64,000 bases of DNA from Halopseudomonas sp002296055 (GCF_050876985.1 NZ_JBPAPP010000003.1), one strand, 5' to 3'. Positions 17,697-26,652 are shown, counted from the stretch's first letter. Numbers and translations are program-made. The notes: generated by a model from the sequence alone, not told the origin.

Positions 17697-18833
17697 TCAG
17701 GCGCGTTTTTTCATGGCGTCGATGAAACGGTCGAACAGCGGTTCCACATCGTGCGGACCGGGGCTCGCCTCAGGGTGCCCCTGGAAGCTGAAGGCCGCCT
17801 TGTCAGTGCGTTCGATACCTTGCAGAGTGCCATCGAACAGCGACTTGTGGGTCGGGCGCAAATTGGCCGGCAGGCTGGTTTCATCAACCGCGAAGCCGTG
17901 GTTCTGACTGGTAATCATCACTACACCGGTATCCAGGTCTTGCACCGGGTGGTTGGCGCCGTGGTGGCCATGACCCATCTTCACCGTCTTGGCACCGGAG
18001 GCCAGCGCCAGCAGCTGGTGACCCAGGCAGATGCCGAAGACCGGAATATCGGTTTCCAGAATGTCCTTAATGGCGGCGATGGCGTAGTCGCACGGCTCCG
18101 GGTCACCCGGGCCGTTGGACAGGAACACTCCATCCGGGTTCAGGGCCAGCACCTCGGAAGCAGGCGTCTGTGCCGGCACCACCGTCAAGCGGCAGCCACG
18201 CGCAACCAGCATGCGCAGAATGTTGTACTTCACGCCGTAATCAAAGGCGACAACATGATGCGGCAGCTCGACATCGGCCAGCTCTGGGTGACTGTCCGTC
18301 TCCAGACTCCAGACACTGGAGCGCCACTCATAGCTCTGCTTGACCGAGACTTCCTTAGCCAGGTCCATGCCTTTCAGGCCCGGGAAGCCGCGCGCCAGCT
18401 CCAGTGCCTTCTCGTCGGAAATGTCATCACCCGCCAGCAGGCAGCCGTTTTGGGAACCCTTTTCACGAAGAATGCGCGTGAGGCGGCGAGTGTCGATACC
18501 CGCGATCGCAACAATGCCGTTTTCGCGCAGGTAATCGTCAAGCGTCTGCTTGCAGCGCCAGTTGCTGGCCAGCAAAGGCAGATCGCGAATCACCAGACCC
18601 GCGGCCTGCACCTTATCGGACTCGACGTCCTCAGGCGTTACGCCGGTGTTGCCGATGTGCGGGTAGGTAAGGGTGACGATTTGACGCGCGTAGGAAGGAT
18701 CGGTGAGGATCTCCTGGTAACCGGTCATGGCCGTATTAAAGACGACCTCGCCAACGCTGGAACCGTCGGCGCCGATGGACTCACCGCGGAAAATACTGCC
18801 GTCGGCGAGTGCGAGAATGGCTGGCTTGGACAA
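17697..18833 (-). CDS. carA: Carbamoyl-phosphate synthase small (glutaminase) subunit
   Basis: Hydrolyses glutamine and channels ammonia to CarB. 378 aa. The N-terminal domain contains FNTAMTGYQEILTDPSY and the class I glutamine amidotransferase domain has the nucleophile Cys in PVFGICLGHQLLALASG and the partner residues in FQGHPEASPGPHD. The start is most likely TTG at 18831-18833: a perfect GGAGG lies 6 bases before it, and LSKPAILALADGS aligns with Pseudomonas CarA (MTKPAILALADGS, from memory). An upstream GTG at 18857 would place that GGAGG inside the coding region. Confidence 0.95.
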   Translation of the reverse strand: MSKPAILALADGSIFRGESIGADGSSVGEVVFNTAMTGYQEILTDPSYARQIVTLTYPHIGNTGVTPEDVESDKVQAAGLVIRDLPLLASNWRCKQTLDDYLRENGIVAIAGIDTRRLTRILREKGSQNGCLLAGDDISDEKALELARGFPGLKGMDLAKEVSVKQSYEWRSSVWSLETDSHPELADVELPHHVVAFDYGVKYNILRMLVARGCRLTVVPAQTPASEVLALNPDGVFLSNGPGDPEPCDYAIAAIKDILETDIPVFGICLGHQLLALASGAKTVKMGHGHHGANHPVQDLDTGVVMITSQNHGFAVDETSLPANLRPTHKSLFDGTLQGIERTDKAAFSFQGHPEASPGPHDVEPLFDRFIDAMKKRA

Positions 18834-19195
18834 GAAAACCTCCGAAAGAACTGACACGTTTCACCAAACGCGGGCTGCACAAAAGCGGGAATGAAGTGGT
18901 AAACACAACATCCCGCTTGCAATAGGCATTGTCAGATACGCGCTGAATAGACAGATTAGCGCAATAGTTTAACGGCTTGAGGCTGAAATATCCACACCGC
19001 AGGCCAGCCGGCGACCTGGCCAGCAGGCCGTCGCCAAGCCCGCCAGGCATCTTCAATATCCCCGCCGTCTGTGTTAAAACACGAGTTGTTGACCACCGGG
19101 CAGGAGCCCAAAACAAACGGCAAAGACCGTTACCAGAGCGCTTCAGGCGCCTGGAAAACACAACAAGAACAACACAGGACCTGGGGACACCTAAC
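18834..19195 (+). other. Intergenic region between carA and a divergent gene
   Basis: A 362-base stretch between divergent carA and the unknown periplasmic-protein gene. It must carry both promoters. AT-rich segments that could hold -10 elements lie near 18955-18975 (toward carA) and near 19073-19090 (toward the unknown gene), but no convincing -35/-10 pair was found. No RNA gene, repeat or open frame with coding character is apparent. Pyrimidine- and arginine-responsive control of carA is known in Pseudomonas; no specific operator could be assigned by eye. Confidence 0.4.
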
Positions 19196-19972
19196 ATGCA
19201 AATGCACTTGAAACGCATCCTTGTGCTGCCGTTGCTGCTCATCGCCTCGCTCACTCACGCCGACCCGCTGCGCCTGCAGGCCCTGCATGAATTTCGCAGC
19301 GAAAGCTTTGAAGCCGGCACCTATCTGCTGATCGACAACAACCTCTATGAGCGCGTGCGCGAGCCGGGCAACCGCGAAACCTACAACGCCGCCCTGCGCC
19401 GCATGGACGCCCTGCTGCGTCAAATGGATGACCAAGGGACGCTACGCCCGCTGTACAACGACTTTGTAGCGCTGATCCGCGAATTGGAAGCCATGCCCGA
19501 GGATCAGGCCCACTACAGCCTGGCAACCGTCAACCGCATCATGATGGCCCACGGCAAGCTGGAAAACGCCGCAGCCGAGCTCTACAACGCCGAAGCAGCC
19601 GACGCGCCGGCGGACCTGCAGGCACTGCATCGTCAAAGCATCGATACCAATCGCATCCTGCTGCTTTATCAGAACAACATGTTCAGCTCGGTCGGCGTCT
19701 ACTTTTTGCCAAGCAAGGAAGGCCTTTTCGATGAGCTGGATGCCCGCATCCATACCGGCTCAGGCGAGCTGAAGTCGCTATTGCCCGAACATAAGGCCAC
19801 CTTCGACCAACTGGACAAGCAGTACAGCTTTATCCAGCCACGACTCATCAACCATCATGCCGACTGGGTGCCCACCATTGCAGCGTTCTACCTAAGCAAA
19901 AACACCCAGACCCTCGACGACCTGTCCCGCGAGAAGGCCAACCTGGCCGAAGCCAGCGCCGGCACCCAGTAA
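19196..19972 (+). CDS. Hypothetical exported alpha-helical protein
   Basis: 258 aa, not recognised. The N terminus MQMHLKRILVLPLLLIASLTHA is a clear signal peptide (cleavage after THA, about residue 22), so the protein is probably periplasmic. The mature part is rich in Leu, Glu, Asp, Arg and Gln with no cysteines and looks mostly alpha-helical (for example ALRRMDALLRQMDDQGTL and LYNDFVALIRELEAMPED). GGGGA lies about 9 bases before the ATG. The gene is monocistronic, bounded by the carA promoter region and a bidirectional terminator. I cannot suggest a function. Confidence 0.8.
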   Translation: MQMHLKRILVLPLLLIASLTHADPLRLQALHEFRSESFEAGTYLLIDNNLYERVREPGNRETYNAALRRMDALLRQMDDQGTLRPLYNDFVALIRELEAMPEDQAHYSLATVNRIMMAHGKLENAAAELYNAEAADAPADLQALHRQSIDTNRILLLYQNNMFSSVGVYFLPSKEGLFDELDARIHTGSGELKSLLPEHKATFDQLDKQYSFIQPRLINHHADWVPTIAAFYLSKNTQTLDDLSREKANLAEASAGTQ

Positions 19973-19985
19973 ATACCGCGCAAAC

Positions 19986-20024
19986 AAAAAAGGCACCGCA
20001 GCTAACGATGACGGTGCCTTTTTT
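19986..20024 (+). terminator. Bidirectional intrinsic terminator
   Basis: A-run plus stem AGGCACCG/CGGTGCCT plus T-run, with a 13-nt loop. The A/T-tailed symmetry serves both the exported-protein gene (plus) and dapB (minus), whose stop codons face each other here. Confidence 0.85.
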
Positions 20025-20037
20025 ATGCCGCCATGCT

Positions 20038-20844
20038 TCAGTCTTTCAGACCCAGCACATCCTGCATATCAAACAGCCCGCGATCATGATCAGCCAGCCA
20101 CATAGCGGACCGCACCGCACCTTTGGCAAAGGTCATGCGACTGGACGCCTTGTGGGTAATCTCCACACGCTCGCCCTCAGTAGCGAAGAGCACCGTGTGA
20201 TCACCCACAACATCTCCAGCACGCACGGTAGCAAAGCCGATGGTCTGCGGATCACGCGCGCCGGTTTGCCCCTCACGGCCGTATACAGCCACCTTTGACA
20301 GGTCACGACCCAGCGCATCCGCAACCACCTCACCCATACGCAAGGCGGTACCGGAGGGCGCATCAACCTTATGACGGTGGTGCGCTTCGATCACTTCGAT
20401 GTCCGCGTCATCGCCCATCACCCGGGCCGCCATATCCAGCAGCTTGAGGCAGAGGTTCACGCCAACACTGAAGTTGGGCGCAAAGACGATGGAAATATCC
20501 TGGGCCGCCGCAGCCAGCAACCCTTTCTCTTCTTCAGAGAAACCGGTCGTGCCAATCACCATCGACTTGCCCGCCGCACGGCAGACCTGCAGATTGACCA
20601 GGGTGGTGGTCGGATGAGTGAAATCGATCAGCACATCAAAGTCGCCAACCACCTTCTCCAGATCACCACTGATCGCGACACCAAGGCGACCGACACCCGC
20701 CAGCTCACCCGCATCAGCACCGATTAGGGAGCTCTCGGGGCGCTCAATCGCTGCGGTCAGCGCAGCACCTTCAACCTGGCCAATCGCCTCAATCAGGATC
20801 TTGCCCATGCGCCCGGCTGCGCCTATTACCGCAATACGTCTCAT
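20038..20844 (-). CDS. dapB: 4-hydroxy-tetrahydrodipicolinate reductase
   Basis: NAD(P)H-dependent step of the diaminopimelate/lysine pathway. 268 aa. The N-terminal Rossmann motif is RIAVIGAAGRMGKILIEAI, the mid-region DVLIDFTHP and GTTGFSEEE, and the catalytic/substrate region EVIEAHHRHKVDAPSGTAL carries the general acid-base His and Lys. ATG at 20842-20844, 14 bases after the dnaJ stop, so it may be transcribed with dnaK-dnaJ as well as from its own promoter. Confidence 0.97.
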   Translation of the reverse strand: MRRIAVIGAAGRMGKILIEAIGQVEGAALTAAIERPESSLIGADAGELAGVGRLGVAISGDLEKVVGDFDVLIDFTHPTTTLVNLQVCRAAGKSMVIGTTGFSEEEKGLLAAAAQDISIVFAPNFSVGVNLCLKLLDMAARVMGDDADIEVIEAHHRHKVDAPSGTALRMGEVVADALGRDLSKVAVYGREGQTGARDPQTIGFATVRAGDVVGDHTVLFATEGERVEITHKASSRMTFAKGAVRSAMWLADHDRGLFDMQDVLGLKD

Positions 20845-20858
20845 GCTGCGCTCCTGCC

Positions 20859-21992
20859 TCAGAATTTCATGTCTTCGAAGAAGTTTTTCACGCCATCAAA
20901 CCAGCTCTTGGCGCGCGGCGACTGACTGGAGCCTTCCTCCTCAAGGGTCTGGCGCAGCTCTTCCAGCAGCTCGCGCTGACGCTTGGTCAGATTGACCGGC
21001 GTCTCGACGACAACGCGGCACAGCAGATCACCAGGTGAACCACCACGCACAGGCGTCACGCCTTTGCCACGCAGGCGGAACAGCTTGCCTGTCTGCGCCC
21101 CTTCCGGAATCTTCAGCTTAACGCGGCCATCCAGCGTCGGCACTTCCAGCTCGCCACCCAGCGCCGCATCAACAAAGCTGATCGGCACTTCGCAGTAAAG
21201 GTTTTTGCCGTCGCGCTGGAAAATCTTGTGCTCGCGCACCGAGACGACGACATATAAGTCGCCCGCCGGGCCGCCGTTAATGCCAGCCTCGCCTTCACCA
21301 GCCAGGCGAATGCGGTCACCGGTATCAACACCGGCAGGCACCTTGACCGAGAGATTCTTCTGCTTCTCTACGCGACCTTCACCGTGGCAATCGTTGCACG
21401 GGTCGGTAATCATCTTACCGGTACCATGACAACGCGGGCAGGTCTGCTGAACCGAGAAGAAGCCCTGCTGCATGCGTACCTGACCATGCCCACCACAGGT
21501 GGTACAGGTAACCGGGGTGGTGCCCTTCTTGGCGCCGGAGCCATCACAGGTTTCACAGCCAACCAGGGTCGGCACGCGAATGGTCACCGAGGTGCCGCGT
21601 ACGGCCTCTTCCAGATCCAGCTCCAGGGTGTAACGCAGGTCACTGCCGCGCTGCACACTGGAGCGGCCGCCACGGCCACCGCCGCCAAAGATGTCGCCGA
21701 AGACATCGCCGAAGATATCGGAGAAGTTACCGCCGCCAAAGCCGCCGCCTCCGGCGCCCATGTTCGGATCGACACCGGCATGACCGTACTGATCGTAGGC
21801 CGCGCGCTTGTTGGCGTCGGTCAGCACTTCGTAGGCCTCGGTGGCCTCCTTGAACTTCTCTTCGGCCTTTTCGTCATCCGGGTTGCGGTCAGGGTGAAAC
21901 TTCATCGCCAAACGGCGATAGGCCTTTTTCAGTTCGGCCTCGCTGGCGCCCTTCTCGACCCCCAGCACTTCATAATAATCACGCTTGGACAT
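20859..21992 (-). CDS. dnaJ: Chaperone protein DnaJ
   Basis: Hsp40 co-chaperone that delivers substrates to DnaK and stimulates its ATPase. 377 aa. J domain with MKFHPDRNPDDEKAEEKF (HPD motif near residue 33), a Gly/Phe-rich linker (about 75-110) and four CxxCxGxG zinc repeats: CETCDGSG, CTTCGGHG, CPRCHGTG and CNDCHGEG. The C-terminal substrate-binding domains follow. ATG at 21990-21992 (MSKRDYYEVLG) is preferred over upstream in-frame codons and is preceded by GAGGGAAA. Confidence 0.98.
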   Translation of the reverse strand: MSKRDYYEVLGVEKGASEAELKKAYRRLAMKFHPDRNPDDEKAEEKFKEATEAYEVLTDANKRAAYDQYGHAGVDPNMGAGGGGFGGGNFSDIFGDVFGDIFGGGGRGGRSSVQRGSDLRYTLELDLEEAVRGTSVTIRVPTLVGCETCDGSGAKKGTTPVTCTTCGGHGQVRMQQGFFSVQQTCPRCHGTGKMITDPCNDCHGEGRVEKQKNLSVKVPAGVDTGDRIRLAGEGEAGINGGPAGDLYVVVSVREHKIFQRDGKNLYCEVPISFVDAALGGELEVPTLDGRVKLKIPEGAQTGKLFRLRGKGVTPVRGGSPGDLLCRVVVETPVNLTKRQRELLEELRQTLEEEGSSQSPRAKSWFDGVKNFFEDMKF

Positions 21993-22029
21993 GTGTTCGA
22001 TTTCCCTCAGAGAGACACTCGGCACAAAC

Positions 22030-22058
22030 GGCAACGCGGGAGAAGCTCCCGCGTTGCC
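22030..22058 (-). terminator. Strong hairpin between dnaK and dnaJ
   Basis: Perfect 13-bp stem starting GGCAACGCGGGAG with a 3-nt loop, 37 bases before the dnaJ ATG. No U-run follows on the RNA strand, so it is more likely a stability or processing element, or a weak terminator that lowers dnaJ relative to dnaK, than a full terminator. Confidence 0.6.
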
Positions 22059-22115
22059 AGGCAGAGTGGTCAGGCGGCGCGCTCAACGCACCGCCCGGCC
22101 CGGTTCATCAAGGAC

Positions 22116-24038
22116 TTACTTGTTGTCCTTAACCTCTTCGAACTCGGCATCGACCACGTCGTCGGCATCGTTGCCAGACTCCGCGCCGGCCGCTGCGCCA
22201 TCAGCCTGACCGGCCTGAGCCTGTTCGGCGTACATTTTCTGAACCAGCGGACCAGACGCTTCGGACAGGGCGTTGATCTTGGCTTCGATCTCTTCCTTCT
22301 CGCCGGTCTTGATAGCCGCTTCCAGATCGCTCAGCGCGGTTTCAATAGCAGCCTTCTCTTCGTCGGTCGCTTTGTCGCCAGCCTCGGTCAGGGTCTTGCG
22401 AGTGGCATGGACCAGTTGATCGGCCTGGTTGCGCACGGTCACCAGCTCTTCGAACTTGCGATCTTCCTCGGCATTGGCCTCGGCATCACGCACCATCTTG
22501 TCGATTTCGTCATCCGACAGACCGGAAGACGCCTTGATCACGATGGACTGCTCTTTGCCAGTCGCCTTGTCTTTGGCAGACACGTTCAGAATACCGTTGG
22601 CGTCGATATCAAAGCTGACTTCGATCTGCGGCACGCCACGCTGCGCCGGCGGAATGTCGGCCAGGTCAAAGCGGCCCAGCGACTTGTTCTGCGACGCCTG
22701 CTTACGCTCACCCTGCAGCACGTGAATGGTCACGGCAGTCTGGTTGTCGTCAGCAGTGGAGAACACCTGCGACTTTTTGGTCGGGATGGTGGTGTTCTTC
22801 TCGATCAGCGCGGTCATCACGCCGCCCATGGTTTCGATACCCAGCGACAGCGGGGTCACGTCCAGCAGCAGTACGTCTTTCACGTCACCAGCCAGAACCG
22901 CACCCTGGATGGATGCACCAATGGCAACCGCTTCGTCCGGATTAACGTCTTTGCGCGGCTCTTTGTTGAAGAACTCGGCAACGGTCTTCTGTACCAGCGG
23001 CATACGGGTCTGACCACCAACCAGAATCACTTCGTTGATCTCGGACACGTCCAGACCAGCATCCTGCATGGCGATGCGGCAAGGCTCGATGCTGCGCTTG
23101 ATCAGGTCTTCAACCAGCGATTCCAGCTTGGCGCGGGTCACCTTGACGTTCAGGTGCTTCGGACCGGACGCATCTGCAGTGATGTACGGCAGGTTAACGT
23201 CAGTCTGCTGGCTGGAAGACAGCTCGATCTTGGCCTTCTCGGCGGCTTCTTTCAGACGCTGCAGAGCCAGCGGATCGTTGTGCAGATCAACGCCGTTCTC
23301 TTTCTTGAATTCGTCTGCCAGGTAGTCGATCAGACGCATGTCGAAATCTTCACCACCCAGGAAGGTGTCACCGTTGGTGGCCAGTACTTCAAACTGGTGC
23401 TCACCGTCTACTTCGGCAATTTCGATCACGGACACGTCAAAGGTACCGCCACCCAGGTCGTATACGACAACGGTGGAGTCGCCGCGCGCCTTGTCCATAC
23501 CGTAGGCCAGAGCGGCTGCGGTCGGCTCGTTGATGATGCGCTTGACTTCCAGACCGGCGATGCGGCCGGCGTCTTTGGTGGCCTGACGCTGACTGTCGTT
23601 GAAGTAGGCCGGCACGGTGATAACCGCTTCAGTGACCGGCTCGCCGAGGTAATCTTCGGCGGTCTTCTTCATCTTTTTCAGCACTTCGGCCGACACCTGC
23701 GGCGGCGCCATCTTCTCGTCATTTACCTGAACCCAGGCGTCACCGTTGTCGGCTTTGACGATCTTGTACGGCACCAGCTTGATGTCTTTCTGTACGACGT
23801 CTTCTTCAAAACGGCGGCCGATCAGACGCTTGACTGCGTACAGGGTGTTCTGCGGGTTAGTGACCGCCTGACGCTTGGCAGACTGGCCAACCAGAGTTTC
23901 GCCGTCATTGGTGTAGGCGACGATGGACGGCGTGGTGCGCGCACCCTCGGCGTTCTCGATAACCTTGGCGGCACCGTTTTCCAAAATGGCGACACAGGAG
24001 TTGGTGGTCCCCAGGTCGATACCGATAATCTTGCCCAT
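22116..24038 (-). CDS. dnaK: Chaperone protein DnaK (Hsp70)
   Basis: Central Hsp70 chaperone. 640 aa. Nucleotide-binding domain starts MGKIIGIDLGTTNSCVAILE; it has the Hsp70 signatures VYDLGGGTFDVSVIEI and VILVGGQTRMPLVQ. The interdomain linker region is VKDVLLLDVTPLSLGIET, followed by the peptide-binding domain and an acidic C-terminal tail ending in DVVDAEFEEVKDNK (the EEVK-type end). ATG at 24036-24038. Its own RpoH-type promoter overlaps the end of grpE. Confidence 0.99.
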   Translation of the reverse strand: MGKIIGIDLGTTNSCVAILENGAAKVIENAEGARTTPSIVAYTNDGETLVGQSAKRQAVTNPQNTLYAVKRLIGRRFEEDVVQKDIKLVPYKIVKADNGDAWVQVNDEKMAPPQVSAEVLKKMKKTAEDYLGEPVTEAVITVPAYFNDSQRQATKDAGRIAGLEVKRIINEPTAAALAYGMDKARGDSTVVVYDLGGGTFDVSVIEIAEVDGEHQFEVLATNGDTFLGGEDFDMRLIDYLADEFKKENGVDLHNDPLALQRLKEAAEKAKIELSSSQQTDVNLPYITADASGPKHLNVKVTRAKLESLVEDLIKRSIEPCRIAMQDAGLDVSEINEVILVGGQTRMPLVQKTVAEFFNKEPRKDVNPDEAVAIGASIQGAVLAGDVKDVLLLDVTPLSLGIETMGGVMTALIEKNTTIPTKKSQVFSTADDNQTAVTIHVLQGERKQASQNKSLGRFDLADIPPAQRGVPQIEVSFDIDANGILNVSAKDKATGKEQSIVIKASSGLSDDEIDKMVRDAEANAEEDRKFEELVTVRNQADQLVHATRKTLTEAGDKATDEEKAAIETALSDLEAAIKTGEKEEIEAKINALSEASGPLVQKMYAEQAQAGQADGAAAGAESGNDADDVVDAEFEEVKDNK

Positions 24039-24102
24039 ATGCTTCTCTCCGAATCTGGCTGCCGCGTTTATTCAGCGGCGCTGTTTATCTGTGCATGAAC
24101 CC

Positions 24103-24131
24103 TTGATGGGGTCTGCAAAATCAATTTCAAG
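24103..24131 (-). promoter_or_regulatory. RpoH (sigma-32) promoter for dnaK
   Basis: On the minus strand CTTGAA (24131-24126), a 14-base spacer, then CCCCATCAA (24111-24103). This fits the heat-shock consensus CTTGAAA-N13/14-CCCCATNT. The -35 box overlaps the grpE stop codon, so dnaK can be induced independently of grpE. Confidence 0.85.
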
Positions 24132-24699
24132 CCTGCTCGTCAATCGACTGAGTGCCGGCGGCCGGAGCCTTGCTCACCACAACCATGGCCGGGCGCAGCA
24201 GGCGACCGCTCAGGGTGTAACCCTTCTGGAAAACCTTGAGCACGGTGTTGGCTTCAACGGCGGCGCTTTCTTCCATCGCCATGGCCTGGTGCAGCTCCGG
24301 GTTGAAGGGCTCACCCTCGGGCACGACCGGCACCACCTGGAAACGGGCCAGGGTGTCGGCGAACATTTTCAGGGTCAGCTCGATACCTTCGCGCATCGGC
24401 TTGATGGCTTCATCGTCGGCATTGGACAGCTCCAGGCCACGCTCCAGGCTGTCGACGATCGGCAGCAGGTCATTGGCAAAGCGCTCAAGCGCAAACTTGT
24501 GCGCCTTTTCTACGTCCTGCTCGGCACGGCGGCGGGCGTTCTGCACATCGGCGACGGCCCGCAGAGCCTGATCCTGAGCGGCAGCAAGCTGTTCTTCCAG
24601 ACTTGCCACACGCGCCGCAAGATCGCCCTCAGGCGTTTCAACGGCTGCCTCGGTAGCCGCGTCCTGATCCTGCAGATCCGGTCTCTGTTCCTCTGCCAT
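24127..24699 (-). CDS. grpE: Nucleotide exchange factor GrpE
   Basis: Releases ADP from DnaK. 190 aa. An acidic, disordered N terminus is followed by a long coiled coil (about 30-85, with ALRAVADVQNARRRAEQDVE) and the C-terminal beta-wing domain (PEGEPFNPELHQAMAM and GYTLSGRLLRPAMVVVSKA). ATG at 24697-24699 after AGGAGAAAG. First gene of grpE-dnaK-dnaJ, divergent from recN. Confidence 0.97.
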   Translation of the reverse strand: MAEEQRPDLQDQDAATEAAVETPEGDLAARVASLEEQLAAAQDQALRAVADVQNARRRAEQDVEKAHKFALERFANDLLPIVDSLERGLELSNADDEAIKPMREGIELTLKMFADTLARFQVVPVVPEGEPFNPELHQAMAMEESAAVEANTVLKVFQKGYTLSGRLLRPAMVVVSKAPAAGTQSIDEQA

Positions 24700-24793
24700 G
24701 TCTTTCTCCTGTCATAGGGTTATGGCGCTGCGGCGCTGGGCTCACAGCCTGTCAATGATGATCCGCCAGCGTCACTGGCGTTGCCTGGCAACC

Positions 24794-24822
24794 TATATGG
24801 GGCCATTCCCACAACCTTCAAG
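24794..24822 (-). promoter_or_regulatory. RpoH (sigma-32) promoter for grpE
   Basis: CTTGAA (24822-24817), a 14-base spacer and CCCCATATA (24802-24794) on the minus strand; near-perfect heat-shock promoter with a predicted start near 24787 and a leader of about 88 bases before grpE. Confidence 0.88.
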
Positions 24823-24850
24823 GGGAGATCAAAAGACAGATTGAGGGGGC

Positions 24851-24887
24851 TTGTAGACACCGGGAAAACTACTGTATAAACAACCAG
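24851..24887 (+). promoter_or_regulatory. recN promoter with LexA (SOS) box
   Basis: CTG-N10-CAG LexA-type site at 24872-24887 (CTGTATAAACAACCAG). It overlaps a likely -10 TATAAA (24875-24880) with -35 TTGTAG (24851-24856) 18 bases upstream. recN is a classic strongly SOS-controlled gene, which supports the call. Confidence 0.8.
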
Positions 24888-24910
24888 AACAAACAACAGG
24901 AGCACGCGCC

Positions 24911-26587
24911 ATGCTGGTCCATCTCGCGGTCAACAACTACGCCATCGTCGACAACCTGGAGCTGGATCTGGGCGGCGGCATGAGTGTGATCACCGGGGAA
25001 ACCGGCGCCGGCAAATCGATCATGCTCGACGCTTTGGCCCTGACCCTCGGCGACCGCGCCGACAGCGGCGCCGTGCGCCCGGGCAGCGACAAGGCCGACA
25101 TCCTCGCCACCTTCGATATCAGCGACATCCCAGAGGCACGCCAATGGCTGGATGAGCGCGACCTGACGCAAGACGACGAGCAGGTCATCCTGCGCCGCGT
25201 CATCACCGCAGAAGGCCGTTCACGCGGCTATATCAACGGCTCGCCCTGCCCTCAGCAGGATCTGCGCGCCCTGGGCGAAATGCTCATCGACATTCACAGC
25301 CAGCATGAACACCAGTCGCTACTAAAAACAGACACCCACCGCCGCCTGCTCGATGAGTACGCCGGCGCCGGCGAGCTGGCGCGCCAGGTACAGCTCGCAG
25401 CCCAGCGCTGCCGCCAGACTGAAAAGGCCCTGTTACAGGCCAGCCGCCAGAGCGAAGAGCAAAGCGCGCGCCAGCAGTTGCTGGCCTACCAGCTGGACGA
25501 ACTGGACAACCTCAGCCTGCAGGACGGTGAACTGGAAGAGCTGGAAAACGAACAGCGACAGCTGGCCAGCGCCGATCAGATCCTGCACTCGTGTCAACAG
25601 GTCATCAATATCTGCAGCGAGAATGACGCTGGCAGCGTACTCGAAGCCCTTACCGCCAGCCTGCAGCGCCTTGATGGCTTCAAGAGTCACAGCAGCCAAC
25701 TGGGCGAAGCCAGCGACCTGATCGCCAGCGCCCAGATTCAGATTGAAGAAGCCGTGGGCGAACTGACACGCTACCTGGATCACTTTGAGGCCGACCCGGA
25801 GCGCCAGCAATATGTAGAAGAGCGCCTGAGTGCGATCTTTGAGCTAGCCCGCAAGCACCGCATTCAACCGGCCGAGCTGCCAGTGTTGCAGCAGCAACTG
25901 ATTGACGAACTTGAAGGCCAGCAGCAGCAGGCCGCCGACGCCGAGCGCCTGCAGGAAGAACTGACCGCCTATCAAGCGCACTATCGCCAGCTCAGCGAAA
26001 AGCTCTCAGCTCAACGCAGCAAAGGCGCCAGCAAACTGGCCAAGGCGGTTACCCAGGAGATTCAGCGCCTGGGCATGCCGGGCGGACGCATCGAGCTGCA
26101 GCTGACGCCGCTGGACGCTGACAGCTACCCGGTCACCGGCCTGGAGAATGTTGAATTTTTGGTCAGCGCCAACCCGGGCCAGCCTGCCAAGTCGCTAGCC
26201 AAGGTCGCATCGGGCGGCGAGCTATCCCGTATCAGCCTCGGCATCCAGGTCATCACCGCGCAAACCTCACGCGTTCCAACGCTGGTATTCGACGAGGTGG
26301 ATGTGGGCATCGGCGGACCGACCGCAGAGATTGTCGGCCAACTGCTGCGCCAACTTGGCGCCCGCGGCCAGGTGCTGACGGTTACCCACCTGCCACAGGT
26401 CGCAGCGCAAGGCCATCAGCACCTTTTCGTACGCAAACAGCAAACACGCAACAGCACTCGCACCTGCATCGACCAGCTCGACACTGAGGCCCGCATTCAA
26501 GAAGTCGCCCGCATGCTGGGTGGCATTGATTTGACCGACGAATCCCTGGCCCACGCGCGCAAGCTACTCAGCACCACCGCAGACTGA
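24911..26587 (+). CDS. recN: DNA repair protein RecN
   Basis: SMC-like ATPase for double-strand-break repair. 558 aa. Walker A GETGAGKS at 29-36 near the N terminus, a long central coiled-coil region (about 155-370), the ABC-type signature KVASGGELSRISLGIQ and Walker B TLVFDEVDVGIGG near the C terminus, followed by VTHLPQVAAQGHQHLFVRK. ATG at 24911, preceded by AGGAG. Divergent from grpE. Confidence 0.98.
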   Translation: MLVHLAVNNYAIVDNLELDLGGGMSVITGETGAGKSIMLDALALTLGDRADSGAVRPGSDKADILATFDISDIPEARQWLDERDLTQDDEQVILRRVITAEGRSRGYINGSPCPQQDLRALGEMLIDIHSQHEHQSLLKTDTHRRLLDEYAGAGELARQVQLAAQRCRQTEKALLQASRQSEEQSARQQLLAYQLDELDNLSLQDGELEELENEQRQLASADQILHSCQQVINICSENDAGSVLEALTASLQRLDGFKSHSSQLGEASDLIASAQIQIEEAVGELTRYLDHFEADPERQQYVEERLSAIFELARKHRIQPAELPVLQQQLIDELEGQQQQAADAERLQEELTAYQAHYRQLSEKLSAQRSKGASKLAKAVTQEIQRLGMPGGRIELQLTPLDADSYPVTGLENVEFLVSANPGQPAKSLAKVASGGELSRISLGIQVITAQTSRVPTLVFDEVDVGIGGPTAEIVGQLLRQLGARGQVLTVTHLPQVAAQGHQHLFVRKQQTRNSTRTCIDQLDTEARIQEVARMLGGIDLTDESLAHARKLLSTTAD

Positions 26588-26605
26588 GCAACACCTGGTC
26601 TGAAA

Positions 26606-26640
26606 AACAAAAAAGCCGGGCGCTAAGCCCGGCTTCTTTC
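26606..26640 (+). terminator. Bidirectional intrinsic terminator recN/fur
   Basis: Perfect stem GCCGGGC (26615-26621) / GCCCGGC (26627-26633) with a 5-nt loop, flanked by an A-run on the left and a T-rich run on the right, between the convergent recN and fur genes. Confidence 0.85.
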
Positions 26641-26652
26641 TGACCGCAACAA

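Noticed and set aside
15232..17907. Long plus-strand open frame (891 codons) opposite carB
   Set aside because: Antisense shadow of carB; low-complexity composition and no family match.
21384..24098. Long plus-strand open frame (904 codons) opposite dnaJ and dnaK
   Set aside because: Antisense shadow of dnaJ/dnaK; a known artefact over dnaK genes.
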